Shown here: positions 31,168 through 42,398 of the stretch, piece by piece
How positions within the stretch are numbered: the first letter of the stretch is position 1
How the letters are laid out: every line of letters starts with the position of its first letter
Assembly: GCA_021397845.1 (NCBI GenBank)
Contig: CM038044.1
Coordinates: 85,569,942 to 85,633,941, forward strand
From: Areca catechu
Lineage: Eukaryota > Streptophyta > Magnoliopsida > Arecales > Arecaceae
Length of the DNA: 64,000 nt
Direction: 5' to 3'
The notes under the pieces: generated by a model
What the model was told of the DNA's origin: nothing
What the model saw: only the letters and a program-made list of their open reading frames with translations
The model's database searches: none
Program-made: the position numbers and the translations under genes

Positions 31168-32087
31168 GACTCTGATTTTTATTTCTTACCATACCCTAAG
31201 GCTTCCAATGTTTTCCAAACTTTCCAATTACACTTTGTTGAGGTCATTTGGTTATACCAATTTTGTGAGTATGTTAGGTTTGCGACCTACTTTTGGAAGA
31301 CCTTATGGCATTTGCTTGGAGTCCATTGTAAATACTCTTGTGCACACCACACTAGGGTCAGACCTAGAGAGTCTATAGTCTCTTTAGTTTAGGCCCATAA
31401 AAGTCCAATAAATTTTCCTACTATAGGAATGCATAGTCAAGTCTGTTATGTGTAGGTTTGAGTCCTTTGCATCATCTTATTAGGAGTGCATGTGCCCAGC
31501 ATGTTCACCACCTGCACTAATTTTGAAACAACTGGCTAATTCCCGAAGATGGACCAAAGAATTTGATGTAGTGGATTCTATCTTGGTTAGGTTTAGGCCT
31601 AAAAGAAGCTTCATGCTTGCTGAGCCGGACCTTTTAAAGTGATAGAGAAGGTTGGATCAAATGCCTAGGTGTTAGACTTGCCTTTTGATTTGGGCATTAG
31701 TTCTACCTTCAATATTACAGACCTGGTTGAGTACAGAGACTCGACAGCGATACCTAGTGAGGCCTTTGGACCTATCCCCTCCTGTTGTGAGTGACCCTAA
31801 CCCAGAATGTCCACTAACAAATTTGGCCTGAGAGAGGAGAACGGATCGAGCGTATCCTAGATGATCAAGCCATCACGACCCAGGGCCGCAGCTATCAACG
31901 CTTCCTGGTCCAATGGTAAGGCCAGCCAGAGTTGGATGATTCATGGATTTCTCGAGAGGACTTGCAGCGCCTCAACCCAGACCTCCTCGAGAGATATGTG
32001 AGCCAGCTTGATTTTCACTCAACAGGGTCGAGTTCCTCCCACCCCGGGAGAATTGGTGGGGATACCAGAGGCACCAGAATAAGATAG
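31168..32087 (+). pseudogene. Gypsy D pol tail: integrase C-terminus and chromodomain remnant
   Basis: From about 31650 short phrases match the end of the gypsy F integrase (FDLGISSTFNI, then ERIERILDDQA), followed by a chromodomain-like tail (YQRFLVQW, DDSWISREDLQRLNPD) near 31860-32010. Frameshifts and stops break it. The final residues GRIGG are encoded by the polypurine region, and the frame ends at TAG 32085-32087, inside the 3' LTR. No integrase core or reverse transcriptase precedes it. For 31168-31650 I see nothing recognisable. Confidence 0.65.
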
Positions 32088-33515
32088 AGGCTTTTCAACC
32101 CTCTATGAATTGATCAATAATTTATGAGTCCATCTGTAATAAGGGCTTAGCCCATCTGAGTCTATTTTAGTTATTATTTGAGTCTTTTGAGTTGTTATTT
32201 TAGTTCTGTACTAGTCAGCTCATGTTGAGCTAGTTCAATCCAATGCTAGTCAGCTCAGTTGAACTAATTTTATTTTATTTTATTTTTTTTAGTCCTGTCC
32301 AAGTACACTGAAAATTCAAGACTACATCATACAAGTGAAGACCAAGTTCAACCAGATTGAAGACATGGAAGTATAGCCCAAGTCCAACCCAGCTTGAAGA
32401 TTTGAAGACCCTAGGATGAAAATCAGAAATCCTGATTCCTTGTAGATGCCATCCAGATACCCAGATTCCCTTCCAGATGCCAAAGTATATTCATAGACCA
32501 GGGCATCCATGATTCTAGAGGTCCATCTACATCCTAGACCAAAGAAATCAAGCCCAGGCGCCAAGCCCAAGCCCCTAAGAAGCAAGATACTAAGGAATAT
32601 TCCTGCTACCTGGCTACCAAGCCACCCCAGCTTCCAGAGGCCCAAGCCCCTTTAGGCTGGCCCCTTGCTACTCTTAGAAGCCCAACATGCCCCCCTAGGC
32701 ATCCTTGGAGTGTTTACCAAGTCAAGAGGATTTTTAGGATTTTTTTCTACCTAATGTTTCCTTATTTTCTAGCTAAGGTTTGAGTAGGAGTAGGATTCTT
32801 ATGTAATGTCTAATGTACCCTTACTTGGGGCCCAAGACTAAGGGTCTATTTAAAGGACCCTAATCTCTTGTATAAGGATTGATTTTGATATATGAATTAA
32901 ACTTGAGTTATCTTCTTTTGCTTTGTGCTACCCTGCTTTGTGCTTAAGGGATTTTATTGGTGCTTTCATCTTCCCGATGTTGCAACAGAATTCCTGTCGC
33001 CAACCATCCTTCCAAAGCCCTGGCCGCCCCCTCCTAAACTCTATTCCCCTTTTCTATTTTTTCTTATTTTCTTATTCCCTAGTGAGTTTTCTAACCCCTG
33101 ATAGGTCATTTGCAGGTCCCCGAGTTCCTACGAATCCAACGACTCCAGCCAAGCCTCAATCGGACCACCGAGCAGAAAGCCGAGTATCCCCGGGTCTTTG
33201 GCTCGATTTTCCAGGCCGCATCCATCGAGAAACGAGAGATCCCTTCATTACGATCTTCATCAGGCACTTCAGACGTTATCAGGACACCCCCTCTGCCATC
33301 AGTAATTTTATTATAGGAGAACTTGCCCTAACCGAGGCTTCTCAGCCCTGGCGATCCTTCTTTATTGCTTTTCTAGGTCCTAATCTGCATGCTTGACTTC
33401 TAAAATTCATATAGAATTCCCTACAACTTATTTTGATATAATTTTTGGGATTTAATCACTTAACTCCATATATAAAACATACAAAAATAATCACATGCAT
33501 ATTAGTTCCGCATCA
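32057..33515 (+). repeat. Gypsy D 3' LTR
   Basis: 1459 bp, starting TGGGGATACCAGAGGC after the purine-rich CGGGAGAATTGG and ending CCGCATCA. TATTTAAA lies at 32847-32854. Copia B reverse transcriptase sequence resumes directly after it. Confidence 0.9.
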
Positions 33516-34438
33516 ATTGTCATCAAAATTTTCCATGAAGGATTTGGGAGAAGCATCCTATATACCGAGTATAAGGATCTATAGAGATAGATCCAAGAGG
33601 ATGCTAGGCTTATCCCAATCCAGTTACATTGACTTAGTATTGAAGAGATTCAACATGGATGGAAGTAAGAAAGGTTACTTACCTATAAGTCAAGGCATAC
33701 ATCTCTCTAAGAAAATGTCTCCTAAGATATCAAAAGAAAGAGAGAGGATGGCTATGATTCCTTATGCTTCGGCTGTAAGATAGATAATGTATGCCATGTT
33801 ATGTACCAGACCTGATGTTGCATATGCCTTGGGCATAGTGAGCAGATTTCAGGCAGATCCTGGAGAGGATCATTAAAGAGCTGTGAAAAATATTCTTAAG
33901 TACCTGAGAAGGATTAAAGCTATTTTTCTAGTATATGGTGGATATGAGTTGAAACTAGAAGGTTATACAGATTCTAGTTTTCAATCAGATCCAGATGATA
34001 GCAAATCCACATCAAGGTATGTCTTCACCCTGAATGATGGTGCAGTGAGTTGGAAGAGTACAAAGCAGCCAACAGTAGCTAACTCAGTCACTGAGGCAGA
34101 GTATATAGCTGCTAGTGAAGCCACGAAGGAAGCTGTCTGGATGAAGAAATTCATCATGAAATTGGACGTGGTTCCAGATGTACAACAGCAAGTGCCATTA
34201 TACTATGTAACACTAGGGCGTTGCACAAGCTAAGGAACTAAGGTCTCATCATAAGTCCAAGCACATTCTAAGATGATTCCACCTCATTCGAGAGATTATT
34301 GAAAGACAAGATATCGTCATTGAATGAGTTGACATAAAGAAGAATATAGCAGACCCATTCACTAAAGCTTTAGCCAAGCAACAATTAAATCGTCACTTAG
34401 ATTGTATGGGCATAAAATACAAGGGCGATTGGCTTTAG
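33516..34438 (+). pseudogene. Copia B pol, 3' part (reverse transcriptase end and RNase H)
   Basis: Continues the reverse transcriptase broken at 27118, from SSKFSMKDLGEASY onward. RNase H follows with YTDSSFQSDPDDS and TEAEYIAASEA. Stops occur at 33781 and about 33874. A small deletion disturbs the LYCDNTG motif near 34200 and shifts the frame; the end DWL and stop TAG (34436-34438) can still be aligned. The polypurine tract AAGTGGGAG follows before the 3' LTR. Confidence 0.85.
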
Positions 34439-34452
34439 TGCAAGTGGGAGTT

Positions 34453-37083
34453 TGATAGAAAAGTGTCCTAAGAGCCAATCATTATGAGGGCCTTTTTGTA
34501 AACTTCCATCTTATGTATGACATACTTTCATATTAATAAAGGCATTTGATTCATCATATACTGATGTGTCATATTTTCTTATTGATTATGATGAACCCCA
34601 TAAATTAGGGCAATGGAGTTAGGGTTATGATGGAGTTCATAACAATGAGACCTAATTCCTATAAACCCTAATCTAGAATGTTCCTAGTCATTGAACTATC
34701 GATTCAGGGATCGATGAATCTGGAAAGACAAGCTTATCCTATGTATGCTCAGTTGATGAGGATGGTTGATCTCACAACCACTTGTGTAGAGACACTAATA
34801 CAAGGATAAGGATGCTCATCAGGGTATGAGTACACTGGACTGACCGCACCAGGACTACCTTATGAAAGTCTTACTACTTGTCAAAAGATAGATCCTAGAG
34901 TAGAAGTTGTGCATATGATCTTTAGACCTGAGGTCACCATGGTTCCTTGCACACATTAAGCCATATTTTGGTTCATACTCATTCATGCCATTGCGGTATG
35001 TACGGGGTGTTCTGGGTATGGTAGAAGGTGTACGAAGGATGTAAGTGGACCAATAAGGAATCGATCATTCCTGGTAAGAGGAATTGTTATCTCATGAAAT
35101 CTCTTCGATGAGAGACTCAAGGAGCCTTTGATCAAAGCAGGATGAGATTAGTGGAATCTAATCAGTCATCAGTTGAGTCCTCATGATCGAGCTGAGATTC
35201 AATATGATTAAGTGTTAGGGTTTGACATATATCCATACCTATCACTTAATCGGGATAATGGGAGATCGAAAGATTGAATTGCATTGTAACTTATTACTAG
35301 AGGGTTTTTTGGTATTTTCTACCAAATTCCTCATCTCCGGGTAGGCATGACACGTTGCTAGACATCAATCTTGTCTTGTAGGTTTTCATGAACCAATTGG
35401 TTTGGTTTCATGAGTCAATTGGATGTGTGATTCGAATTGGACAATTAGGTGAGCCAAATTGACCTAATTAGGTCAATCGGGTTCGATCGGATCGAATCGG
35501 CTCAAACCTAAACCTACTGCTGGCTAGATGTGGAACCCAATGGGTCATACACAATAGAGACTTGGCCAAGGAAGTCATTCATGATTTAATTAGGGTCATA
35601 GGATCCTAATTGGTTAACCATATTGCATACTAGCATATGTAGGCTAACCTAATTCCTAACCCAATTGGATTGGGTTCGGTTGCTTGCTAATTGGGCTAAC
35701 CTAATTATGGGAAACCTAAATTAGGTTGAGTCCTAAATGGGTCTAGCCAAATTAGAGCTTGATCTGATTTTAATTTGAACTTAAGGGCATTTTAGGTGCC
35801 ATATATGAAGAGTCCCAATGGCATGGAACTCTTGGTACCTAAATGATACCTTAACTTCAAAAGGGCATAGAAAGACCTATAGACCTCTGATCTGAAAATA
35901 AAAGATATGGTTAGAAAGCTTATTTGATGCCCTTTCCAATGACATCCATGTTGCATATGTTTGACCAAGTTAATTTGATGCTTTGGGTGGACTAAATGGA
36001 AAGGGAAGGACTATTGGCGTCCTTTGGCGCACCCGGGAGAAAGTATGGCATGCAAATGGACTGAGAGTCCTTCTACAGATGAGACTCTGAAAGCTTCATC
36101 AAGAAGGTGCCTTCTAGCTCAGTTCCCATGCCTTGACAAGTCAAAAGACCAGTTTAAAGTTTGAATGGGACGGTTTGAAGAGGAGTGAAAAGGTGGCGCG
36201 CACATGAAGAGTCGCGCCTCTTCATATGCACGCGCACAACAGAGGGCAGAGTCCTTCTGCCTCTAAAACTCTTCAAGCCTCGTGTTACTTCGGATTAGAA
36301 GAGGTGTCTCCCTATCTCAAAAATTGGTATTTGACACATGGCACGAAGGGGATTGATCTGGTAAGTGAAAGAACACAAATATGACTCTCCATTCCCGAAG
36401 AGTCTTATCAGATATGATGTTTCATATCTGACAAGTATTGTCGGGATGCATTTCACGCCCCATCTAAGATTATAAATAGTGGGTACGGTGAAATGAGAAT
36501 CACTACTACTTCTTCTTCTTCGGTCTTTTGAGATTAGTGTTTTTATTTTTCCGAGAGTCTGTCTGAGAGTCTTCCACTTTCTCCCTCCCTCCTTATTTTA
36601 TGACAAGACTTGTCTTGTCAAGACAAGTTCTTCTACACTAGGACAAGGCTTGGTTTTAGGACATAAGCCTATAGGGTCCTAGTGGAGGGTAGTCCTAGAA
36701 CCTAAAGTGGTTTAGGACAATGTCTTGAGTGCCCTTCAGTAGGACAGGGTGTCCTACAGTGGTCAATAGACCAAAGGCTGCCGAAAGAGTTCCACTTCTC
36801 CTAGCAACTTGAAGAAGGAGTTCTTCCTTGGTCCAAGTTTTGTGTGGATCACCATTGGAGGGTTTGCGCTTGTAAACCTTATGGAAAAGTTGGGTTTCAG
36901 TGATCCAGGTATTTTTCTTGACTATATTTTATGATTCATTAGTTGATATTCCACAAGGGGTTCCTGGGAATTAGGGTTTTCTATAAATGTTATACATGTT
37001 AGGGTATCATGCTATGAAATTTTGTTTTGAAAGTCAATTCTGCATGATGTATGATCCCCGGCACCCTGGGAGAATTCCCATCA
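34453..37083 (+). repeat. Copia B 3' LTR
   Basis: An uninterrupted 2631-bp LTR from TGATAGAAAAGTG to GAATTCCCATCA, which serves as reference for the split 5' LTR. TATAAATA is at 36471-36478. It contains the single uninterrupted copies of both target sites (AAGTATGGCATG near 36045 and GGAGGGTTTGCG near 36865). Confidence 0.93.
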
Positions 37084-37398
37084 GCAGCATGAGCATGGCC
37101 CTGGTCAGGAGCTGACCTCAGATAGAGGTCTCACCTCATGAGCACGACTCTGGCTGGGAGCTGACCTCGGCAAGAGGGCTCATCTTGGTAGCATGAGCAT
37201 GACCACGATTGGGAGCTGACCTCGGATGGAGGGCTCTCCCCATAAGCATGACTCCGGCTGGGAGCTGATCTCGGTAGGAGGGCTCATCTTGGTAGCATGA
37301 GTATGACCCCGACCGGGAGATGACCTTAGACGGAGGGCTCGCCCTATGAGCACGACCCTGGTTGGGAGCTGACCTCGGTAAGAGGGCTCATCTTGGCT
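37084..37398. repeat. 52-bp tandem repeat, right half of the split array
   Basis: Six more 52-bp monomers in 104-bp dimers (dimer starts 37087, 37191, 37295), continuing the array at 8196-8405. Joined, the array has about ten monomers. No function is apparent. Confidence 0.85.
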
Positions 37399-39121
37399 CC
37401 TCATCGGGTCACCATGTCTAGGTGGCGGATCTCTTGCCAACATGGCTGCCAACGAGCTCCACATCAGCAAAGTGCCACATCAGATGCCCCCCACTCCAAA
37501 GCCTAGAAGATGAAATGGTGCTCGGGGCAAAGAAAGTAATAATCATGCTGACGTGGAGGGGTGCACCTACTGTGCTATCAATGCCTCGAATGCCCATGCC
37601 CCGGAGACCGCACCCCCACTCCAATGGGGCAGCACCACATTGCCCTTCTTTAAAAAGGGTCATAAATGCCCCATCCAAATCGGAGCAACTGCCCCATGAA
37701 TCGAAGCATTGGGGCCGCCCGATACCAGTGCATGGCATTTCCTCGTTGGCTAGGAATTTAAAGAGGTGCATGACTTTAGGTAAAATGAGGTGACAGGGGC
37801 AGCAGGCTTTATTGCAAAGGATCTACTCCTCCACCTTTTTAAAGGCCTTTTAAGCGTAGGTGACCAACTTTTCACTATGCGCTTCCTCCCCCCTTTCTTT
37901 TCTGATCCCCTTCCTGCTCTAGGCCTTGGAGCCCTAATTCTCATGTTCTTCTCCTTCTATCCCTCTCCCCCAGCCTATGCTGAGGGAGGGCTTCCAGTGG
38001 ACTTCAGGTTCCCGACCAAGGAATTGAAGGACCATGTGAAGGCTCTTTAGGAGAAATCGGACGTTTCTAAGGAGAGGGCATCCGGTTAGGAGAAGAAATC
38101 CACCGAGCTTGAAATTCTCCTGAAGGATTTAGAGGGGAAGAGGCCCCAAAGGCGAAAAGAGGGGGCTGCTGAGGCCACCCTTCAGTTTACAAGACTAGAG
38201 GTCTTCAGAGAGGAGGTGGCGGCCAGGGTCGTGGTCATTATGAAGAAGGCCATGGCAACCTTGGTGCCAGCAGAGGGGGCTTAACGTGAAGCAGCTGAAG
38301 CTACCCTTGGAATCAAAAGACCGGTGACCTCCAAGGATGGGGCAGTAAAGGCGGCATTGGACCCTTATTGTCCAAGGTCCAGGGTGTCCTTGAAGAAGGG
38401 CGCCTACTTTCTCGGGTAGAAGGGACTAGAATGTCTCCCACCAGTCCCCGAAGGTAGAGTCCGAGCTGGAGGGGATCCGCCCATTGGTTGGGCAACCTTT
38501 TTTCTCTCTTCATTTTGTAACTGGGACTAAGAAAAAACTTCCCAGCCTATCAGGGGTTTTCACTATGTAAGAGTTTTTTTATCAATGAAAGTTCTATTTT
38601 TCTCTTAATCATTATGTACCCCTCTCCCTCCCCTTTTTTCTTTGGTCTTGCATCAGTTGTATGGCTTCCTAGGCCATTGGGAGCCCTTTTCCGATGTGAA
38701 GAATGCCTTAATCAGCACAACTTTTCCTTTTCCCTTAGCCAGAATGCCTTGTGTTTTTTACTTTTCTTTGCCTTATGCTTCTTAGAGTCTTCATGATAGG
38801 GAGATAGACTTTCATGGTCGCCATGAGCCTGCCCTAGGGCTTCGACTATCATGGGGTGATGCTAGAATCCTAAGGCCAGCTCGAGGTACTCCGCTAGCAT
38901 CCCGCCTCTATTCTATCGACCTCGAGGTCAGGCAGGCTTGAGTGCAAGTGGCTTCTAGAGTCCTTTAGGTCACCAAGCTATGATTCAAGCGACAGATGGT
39001 GGGTCTTTAAGAGCTTCCCATCGACATTTCTGGACTGTGAGTAGAGCAGCTCGATGTGGAGCTTCTGGAGCACCCTGACTCTAGAGCAAAGGCTTTAGGA
39101 TCTCTGGCTCTAGAGCACGAG
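37399..39121 (+). repeat. Unassigned repetitive sequence with a decayed ORF
   Basis: This is the right-hand continuation of the block at 7012-8405. It is GC-richer than its surroundings and holds one decayed reading frame (37790-38500, listed separately). I find no LTR pair, primer site or pol motif. The rest, 38500-39121, shows only short phrases and a T-rich run near 38575. Confidence 0.4.
37790..38500 (+). pseudogene. Decayed ORF with charged coiled-coil-like region, unknown
   Basis: One frame reads through 37790-38500 with stops at 38048, 38087 and about 38282. After a hydrophobic N-terminal stretch comes LPVDFRFPTKELKDHVKAL, then a Lys/Glu-rich stretch (EKKSTELEILLKDLEGK and FREEVAARVVVIMKKAMA) that could be a coiled coil. 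Retroelement-encoded structural proteins often look like this, but I do not recognise the family. It may equally be chance coding in an old repeat. Confidence 0.3.
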
Positions 39122-40417
39122 TGGTGTGGGCACCAGGATCCGACAGAGGCTCCTCAACCCTCTATGGATCTCAGATTAGGGTTCCACTTCTTTGTGTCTT
39201 ATAATAAAGCATCAAGCCTCAAATTTGTAATTGTCTTTTGGAAGAGAGAGATAAGAGCCTTGGACGCCTCCACCTAACACTTCCCTTGTCAAGCCTTGTA
39301 CCAAAGAAAGAACACTAACCAAGGAAGGAGGAAGAACACATGCCTTGCTCCAAGCCCCTCTTCATGCCTTCTTCCAAAACCAAGAAGATTCTTACCAAGT
39401 TCAAGGCACCAAGAACCTTACTCCAAGCCATGCATCATGCCACACCCAATCCAAGCTGCCCTTGGTCGGCCAAAGAGAGGAGAAGGTCAATGCTTTTGGG
39501 TGCCCATCCAAGAAGTTGTATTTTCTTTAATTTGAAATTCGAATGGGCCTTGGGTGCCTATTTAAAGGACCCAACCCCTCCATTGTAAGGGTATTAAATG
39601 ATTGAATGATTGAATGATTGAATGATTGAATGATTAAATGAAAAGGAGAGCTTGAGTTTTGTTTCTCCTCCAACCATTGTCTCCCAGACTAGGTTTGAGG
39701 GAAGTTTCCTTCATCTCCAGGGATGTCGAGTGGTGTGAGGCCACCTTTCCGTCGCCCCAGGGCATCGCAAGTCCTTCATCCTCCTAGATGTCGAGTGGTA
39801 TGAGGCCACAATCCTTCATCCTCCGGGACATCGCGGGGTGCGAGGCCCCAAGTTATCTCCTTCTTCGACTTCAGAATCCAGCCGGACACCAGGCTCGAAG
39901 CCCCTTCTCAACCCTATCTTAGTCCATTTCAATACGTCTCTCCACTTCGTTAATCCCTACTTTGCTTGCCTACAGGTCCTCCTTGGTATCTCGGGCACCG
40001 GAGACAGTCTGCTTTGCCATCGCGACCATCTGACCGAAAGCCGGTGCATCTGCGGGTTCGACTGCTCGGGCATCCAGGCCGCATCCATCGAGTTGAGCGA
40101 TCTCTGCATCGGGCGCTTCAGACGTGTGAGGTTTGCCCCTATCTCCTAAGTAGGTATTGTGTTTCGAGCTTAGTCCTACCAGGGTTTCTTAATCCCGGGA
40201 TCCTGTTCTCGTTTTTACAATTTAGGGACTTGAATTGCTAGTGTAGGCTTCTATTATTCAACTTCTCTTATTTCTAGTCTTTGTTTGTGATCGGGAATCA
40301 AAACCCTAAGAAAAATATCTAAAACTCATCAACTATAAAAATTCCTTTGCATCATAAGCATCCATACTAGCATCTCTAGCCCTATCCCCCTGCTTCATTA
40401 GTAGTATCTAAGCTCTA
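39122..40417 (+). mobile_element. Gypsy E: one LTR with primer site remnant
   Basis: An LTR of about 1279 bp (39122-40400), starting TGGTGTGGGCACCAGG and ending CTGCTTCATTA. Its first 50 bp align with gypsy D and F LTR starts (shared CAACCCTCTATGGAT). TATTTAAA lies at 39559-39566. A degenerate primer site (TAGTATCTAAGCTC, from 40403) follows, so this is the 5' LTR of an element. Only about 77 bp of the inside remains before copia A2 begins at 40478, which suggests that A2 landed in the leader of gypsy E. Confidence 0.75.
39601..39640. repeat. Octamer microsatellite (ATTGAATG)5
   Basis: Five copies of ATTGAATG inside the gypsy E LTR, the last with one change (ATTAAATG), just downstream of the TATA box. 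Confidence 0.95.
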
Positions 40418-40477
40418 TTCCACATCAACGAGGCTGCTGATGTCACCTTACTTTGGTGGCAAGATCGATGACGCCTC

Positions 40478-42385
40478 TGAAGGGAAAACATGCTAGGCAT
40501 AAAGAAAGAATTTTAAAACAATTTTAAAATAAACAGCAGAAGGCTTGATAGATCGATCAAAATGATCTACCAATCTGCCAGCAACAGTATTTAGTAAGAT
40601 AATGCAGCATGCAATATACATCAAGAGCAAGAAAAATAATAAAAGATATAAAATTACCTTACCGTTATACCTTTGAAATACTGTGGAAAAGGGTAAGGTG
40701 CTCGAGCCACATACATGTCTGGCCTCTACAGGTAATCCACACCGGGGCTCGACTCTGATCAACTCCCTTGGAGTGCTAGCTCCTTGGGATCCTTCGTGCC
40801 AATCTTCTTCTTCTCGTAAGACAAGGAAGAGAGGTGAAACCCTTCCCAGCTTTCTCTCTTTCCAAGACCTAGCTTGAATGCTAGGTATTCCACACCCAAT
40901 CCCAAGTCCTCACAAAACTCATTTTTCCTTTTAGTTCTTCAACCTTTTTCTCTCAGTCGACCAGCAGCCCCTAAAACAACATTTATTTATAGAGGCAATC
41001 ATGAGAGGGAGAAAGAGGAAGGAGTGATTAGGGGAGAAGGTCAAGGGCAAACCAATTTGGCTCTAACCACATTAGGAAGGAATGACAATCATTTCATGAA
41101 AGTTTGGAGCCAAAAATAGCTTGAATTCAAAATTCAAACTAGGTCAAAACCTTTCCCAAAAACTTTCCAGAAAATCTGTTCAGGGTTTTCTGGTCGAGCA
41201 GAGATGAGTCGACTCGAGCAAAAATCGAGTTGGCTCATCCATAACACAGAATAGTCGGACTATTCTTTCAATAGGAACGAGTCAGCTCGAGCAGGGGTCG
41301 AGTCAGCTCATCCAAAAAATAGAATGAGTCGATTCGAGCAAGGGTCGAGTCAGCTCATCCAAAAAACTTCCAAAGATACTTCTTGTCATAGCCAAGTGTC
41401 AACACATGGTTAATCATATTGACCACTAGTGACAGCAAACGATTCTTAATCATCGATTAGCCTTTAGATTAGATAGAAACCCCTATGGTGTGTGACCCCA
41501 TAGATTTGAACACTAAGCCAGTAGCACTGGAATATTTCTAGTACCAGTCAAAGTTCTCATCTAGCAATGATACCCGACGTCCGAATAGATCGAAGATTGC
41601 AAAGCAACTTTCAAGAACCACTAGCATATGGTTATCTCATAATTCATCCCTTTGACCTCATAATGCTCATGATGACCTAGGATTTGACACCAACCCTAAT
41701 TTGGTCCTTCCATATCATGTCTCAACTTGACAAGTTCTGTGACTCCTCACAAGAACTAACCTGGCCAAGGTTTTGCTAAATTGAGACACAGCGAGTCATT
41801 CACTCCAAACTATTTGGAGGGGTCAATTCTATCTTGATCCACCACCGCTCCACAAGTACTTGACTACATCCAATAACCTTTCATCACTGGATTAGAAATC
41901 CAGGTAGTTCGGCACCAAAGTACAGTAAGTTGCTTGCAAGCTACCATGGTGACCTCAAGTCTGAGGGACACATATACCCATATCCCTTCACGAGCAACCC
42001 TTTGGCAGAAGGGAGCTCCGTAGATGGTCACGTTCAGTAAAATATCACACATTTCATTTGCATGTCACACCAGTGTCTCCACACTCCTTGGTTAAGAGGA
42101 CAACCAACAAATATGACATACAACAACCTATACTCGATACATCATCATCCTATAACAATGTATCCTTTGGATGTGAACCAGTTTAAGAACTACTTGATAT
42201 ATCCTCTCTATATCAAATAATGTAGTTATAAGGACTCCATCATACAATAGTTCATTTCAAGAAAATGTAAATATGATGAATAGCCAAAAGAATAACTTTT
42301 ATTTATTAAAAATTCATATACAATTACAAAATTAGCACAACTGTCTACAGCCTAGACGATTGGCTTTGGGACACAATTCCCAACA
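40478..42385 (-). repeat. Copia A2 3' LTR
   Basis: 1908 bp; in the sense direction it starts TGTTGGGAATTGTGTCCC (42385) and ends CATGTTTTCCCTTCA (40478). A TATAAATA box is at 40991-40984. Between 41200 and 41360 lie several copies of a motif of the type GAGTCGACTCGAGCA and GGTCGAGTCAGCTCATCC. No gene is visible. Confidence 0.9.
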
Positions 42386-42395
42386 ACTCCCACTT
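42386..42395 (-). other. Polypurine tract of copia A2
   Basis: AAGTGGGAGT on the minus strand, ending at the LTR start, as in copia A1, B and C. Confidence 0.85.
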
Positions 42396-42398
42396 GGA

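Larger units (their letters stand above)
27122..33515 (+). mobile_element. Gypsy D, gag-only (pol-deleted) Ty3/gypsy element
   Basis: A plus-strand element of about 6.4 kb inserted in the reverse transcriptase of copia B. LTRs are 27122-28593 and 32057-33515; the Met-tRNA primer site begins at 28596. Gag is present. Protease, reverse transcriptase, RNase H and the integrase core are missing, leaving only the tail of pol with a chromodomain remnant. This fits elements described as TR-GAG or large retrotransposon derivatives, which need another element's enzymes. The exact left boundary and target duplication are unclear: flanks ATTAG and ATTGT agree at three of five bases, and the first bases of the LTR may have changed. 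Confidence 0.85.
8406..37083 (+). mobile_element. Copia B, host of three nested insertions
   Basis: This is a plus-strand Ty1/copia element. LTRs start TGATAGAAAAGTG and end GAGAATTCCCATCA. The 5' LTR is in three pieces (8406-9999, 19953-20749, 23178-23395) because copia C and a solo LTR landed in it. The inside runs 23396-34452 and is interrupted by gypsy D. The 3' LTR is 34453-37083. Flanks GCAAC (8401-8405) and GCAGC (37084-37088) are a 5-bp target duplication with one mismatch. Without insertions the element would be about 10 kb. The LTRs differ visibly along their length, so this insertion is much older than copia C. Confidence 0.9.

Noticed and set aside
27118..33520. A clean 5-bp target duplication around gypsy D
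   Set aside because: ATTAG and ATTGT match only at three positions, and the original copia B sequence there is not certain, so I do not claim one.
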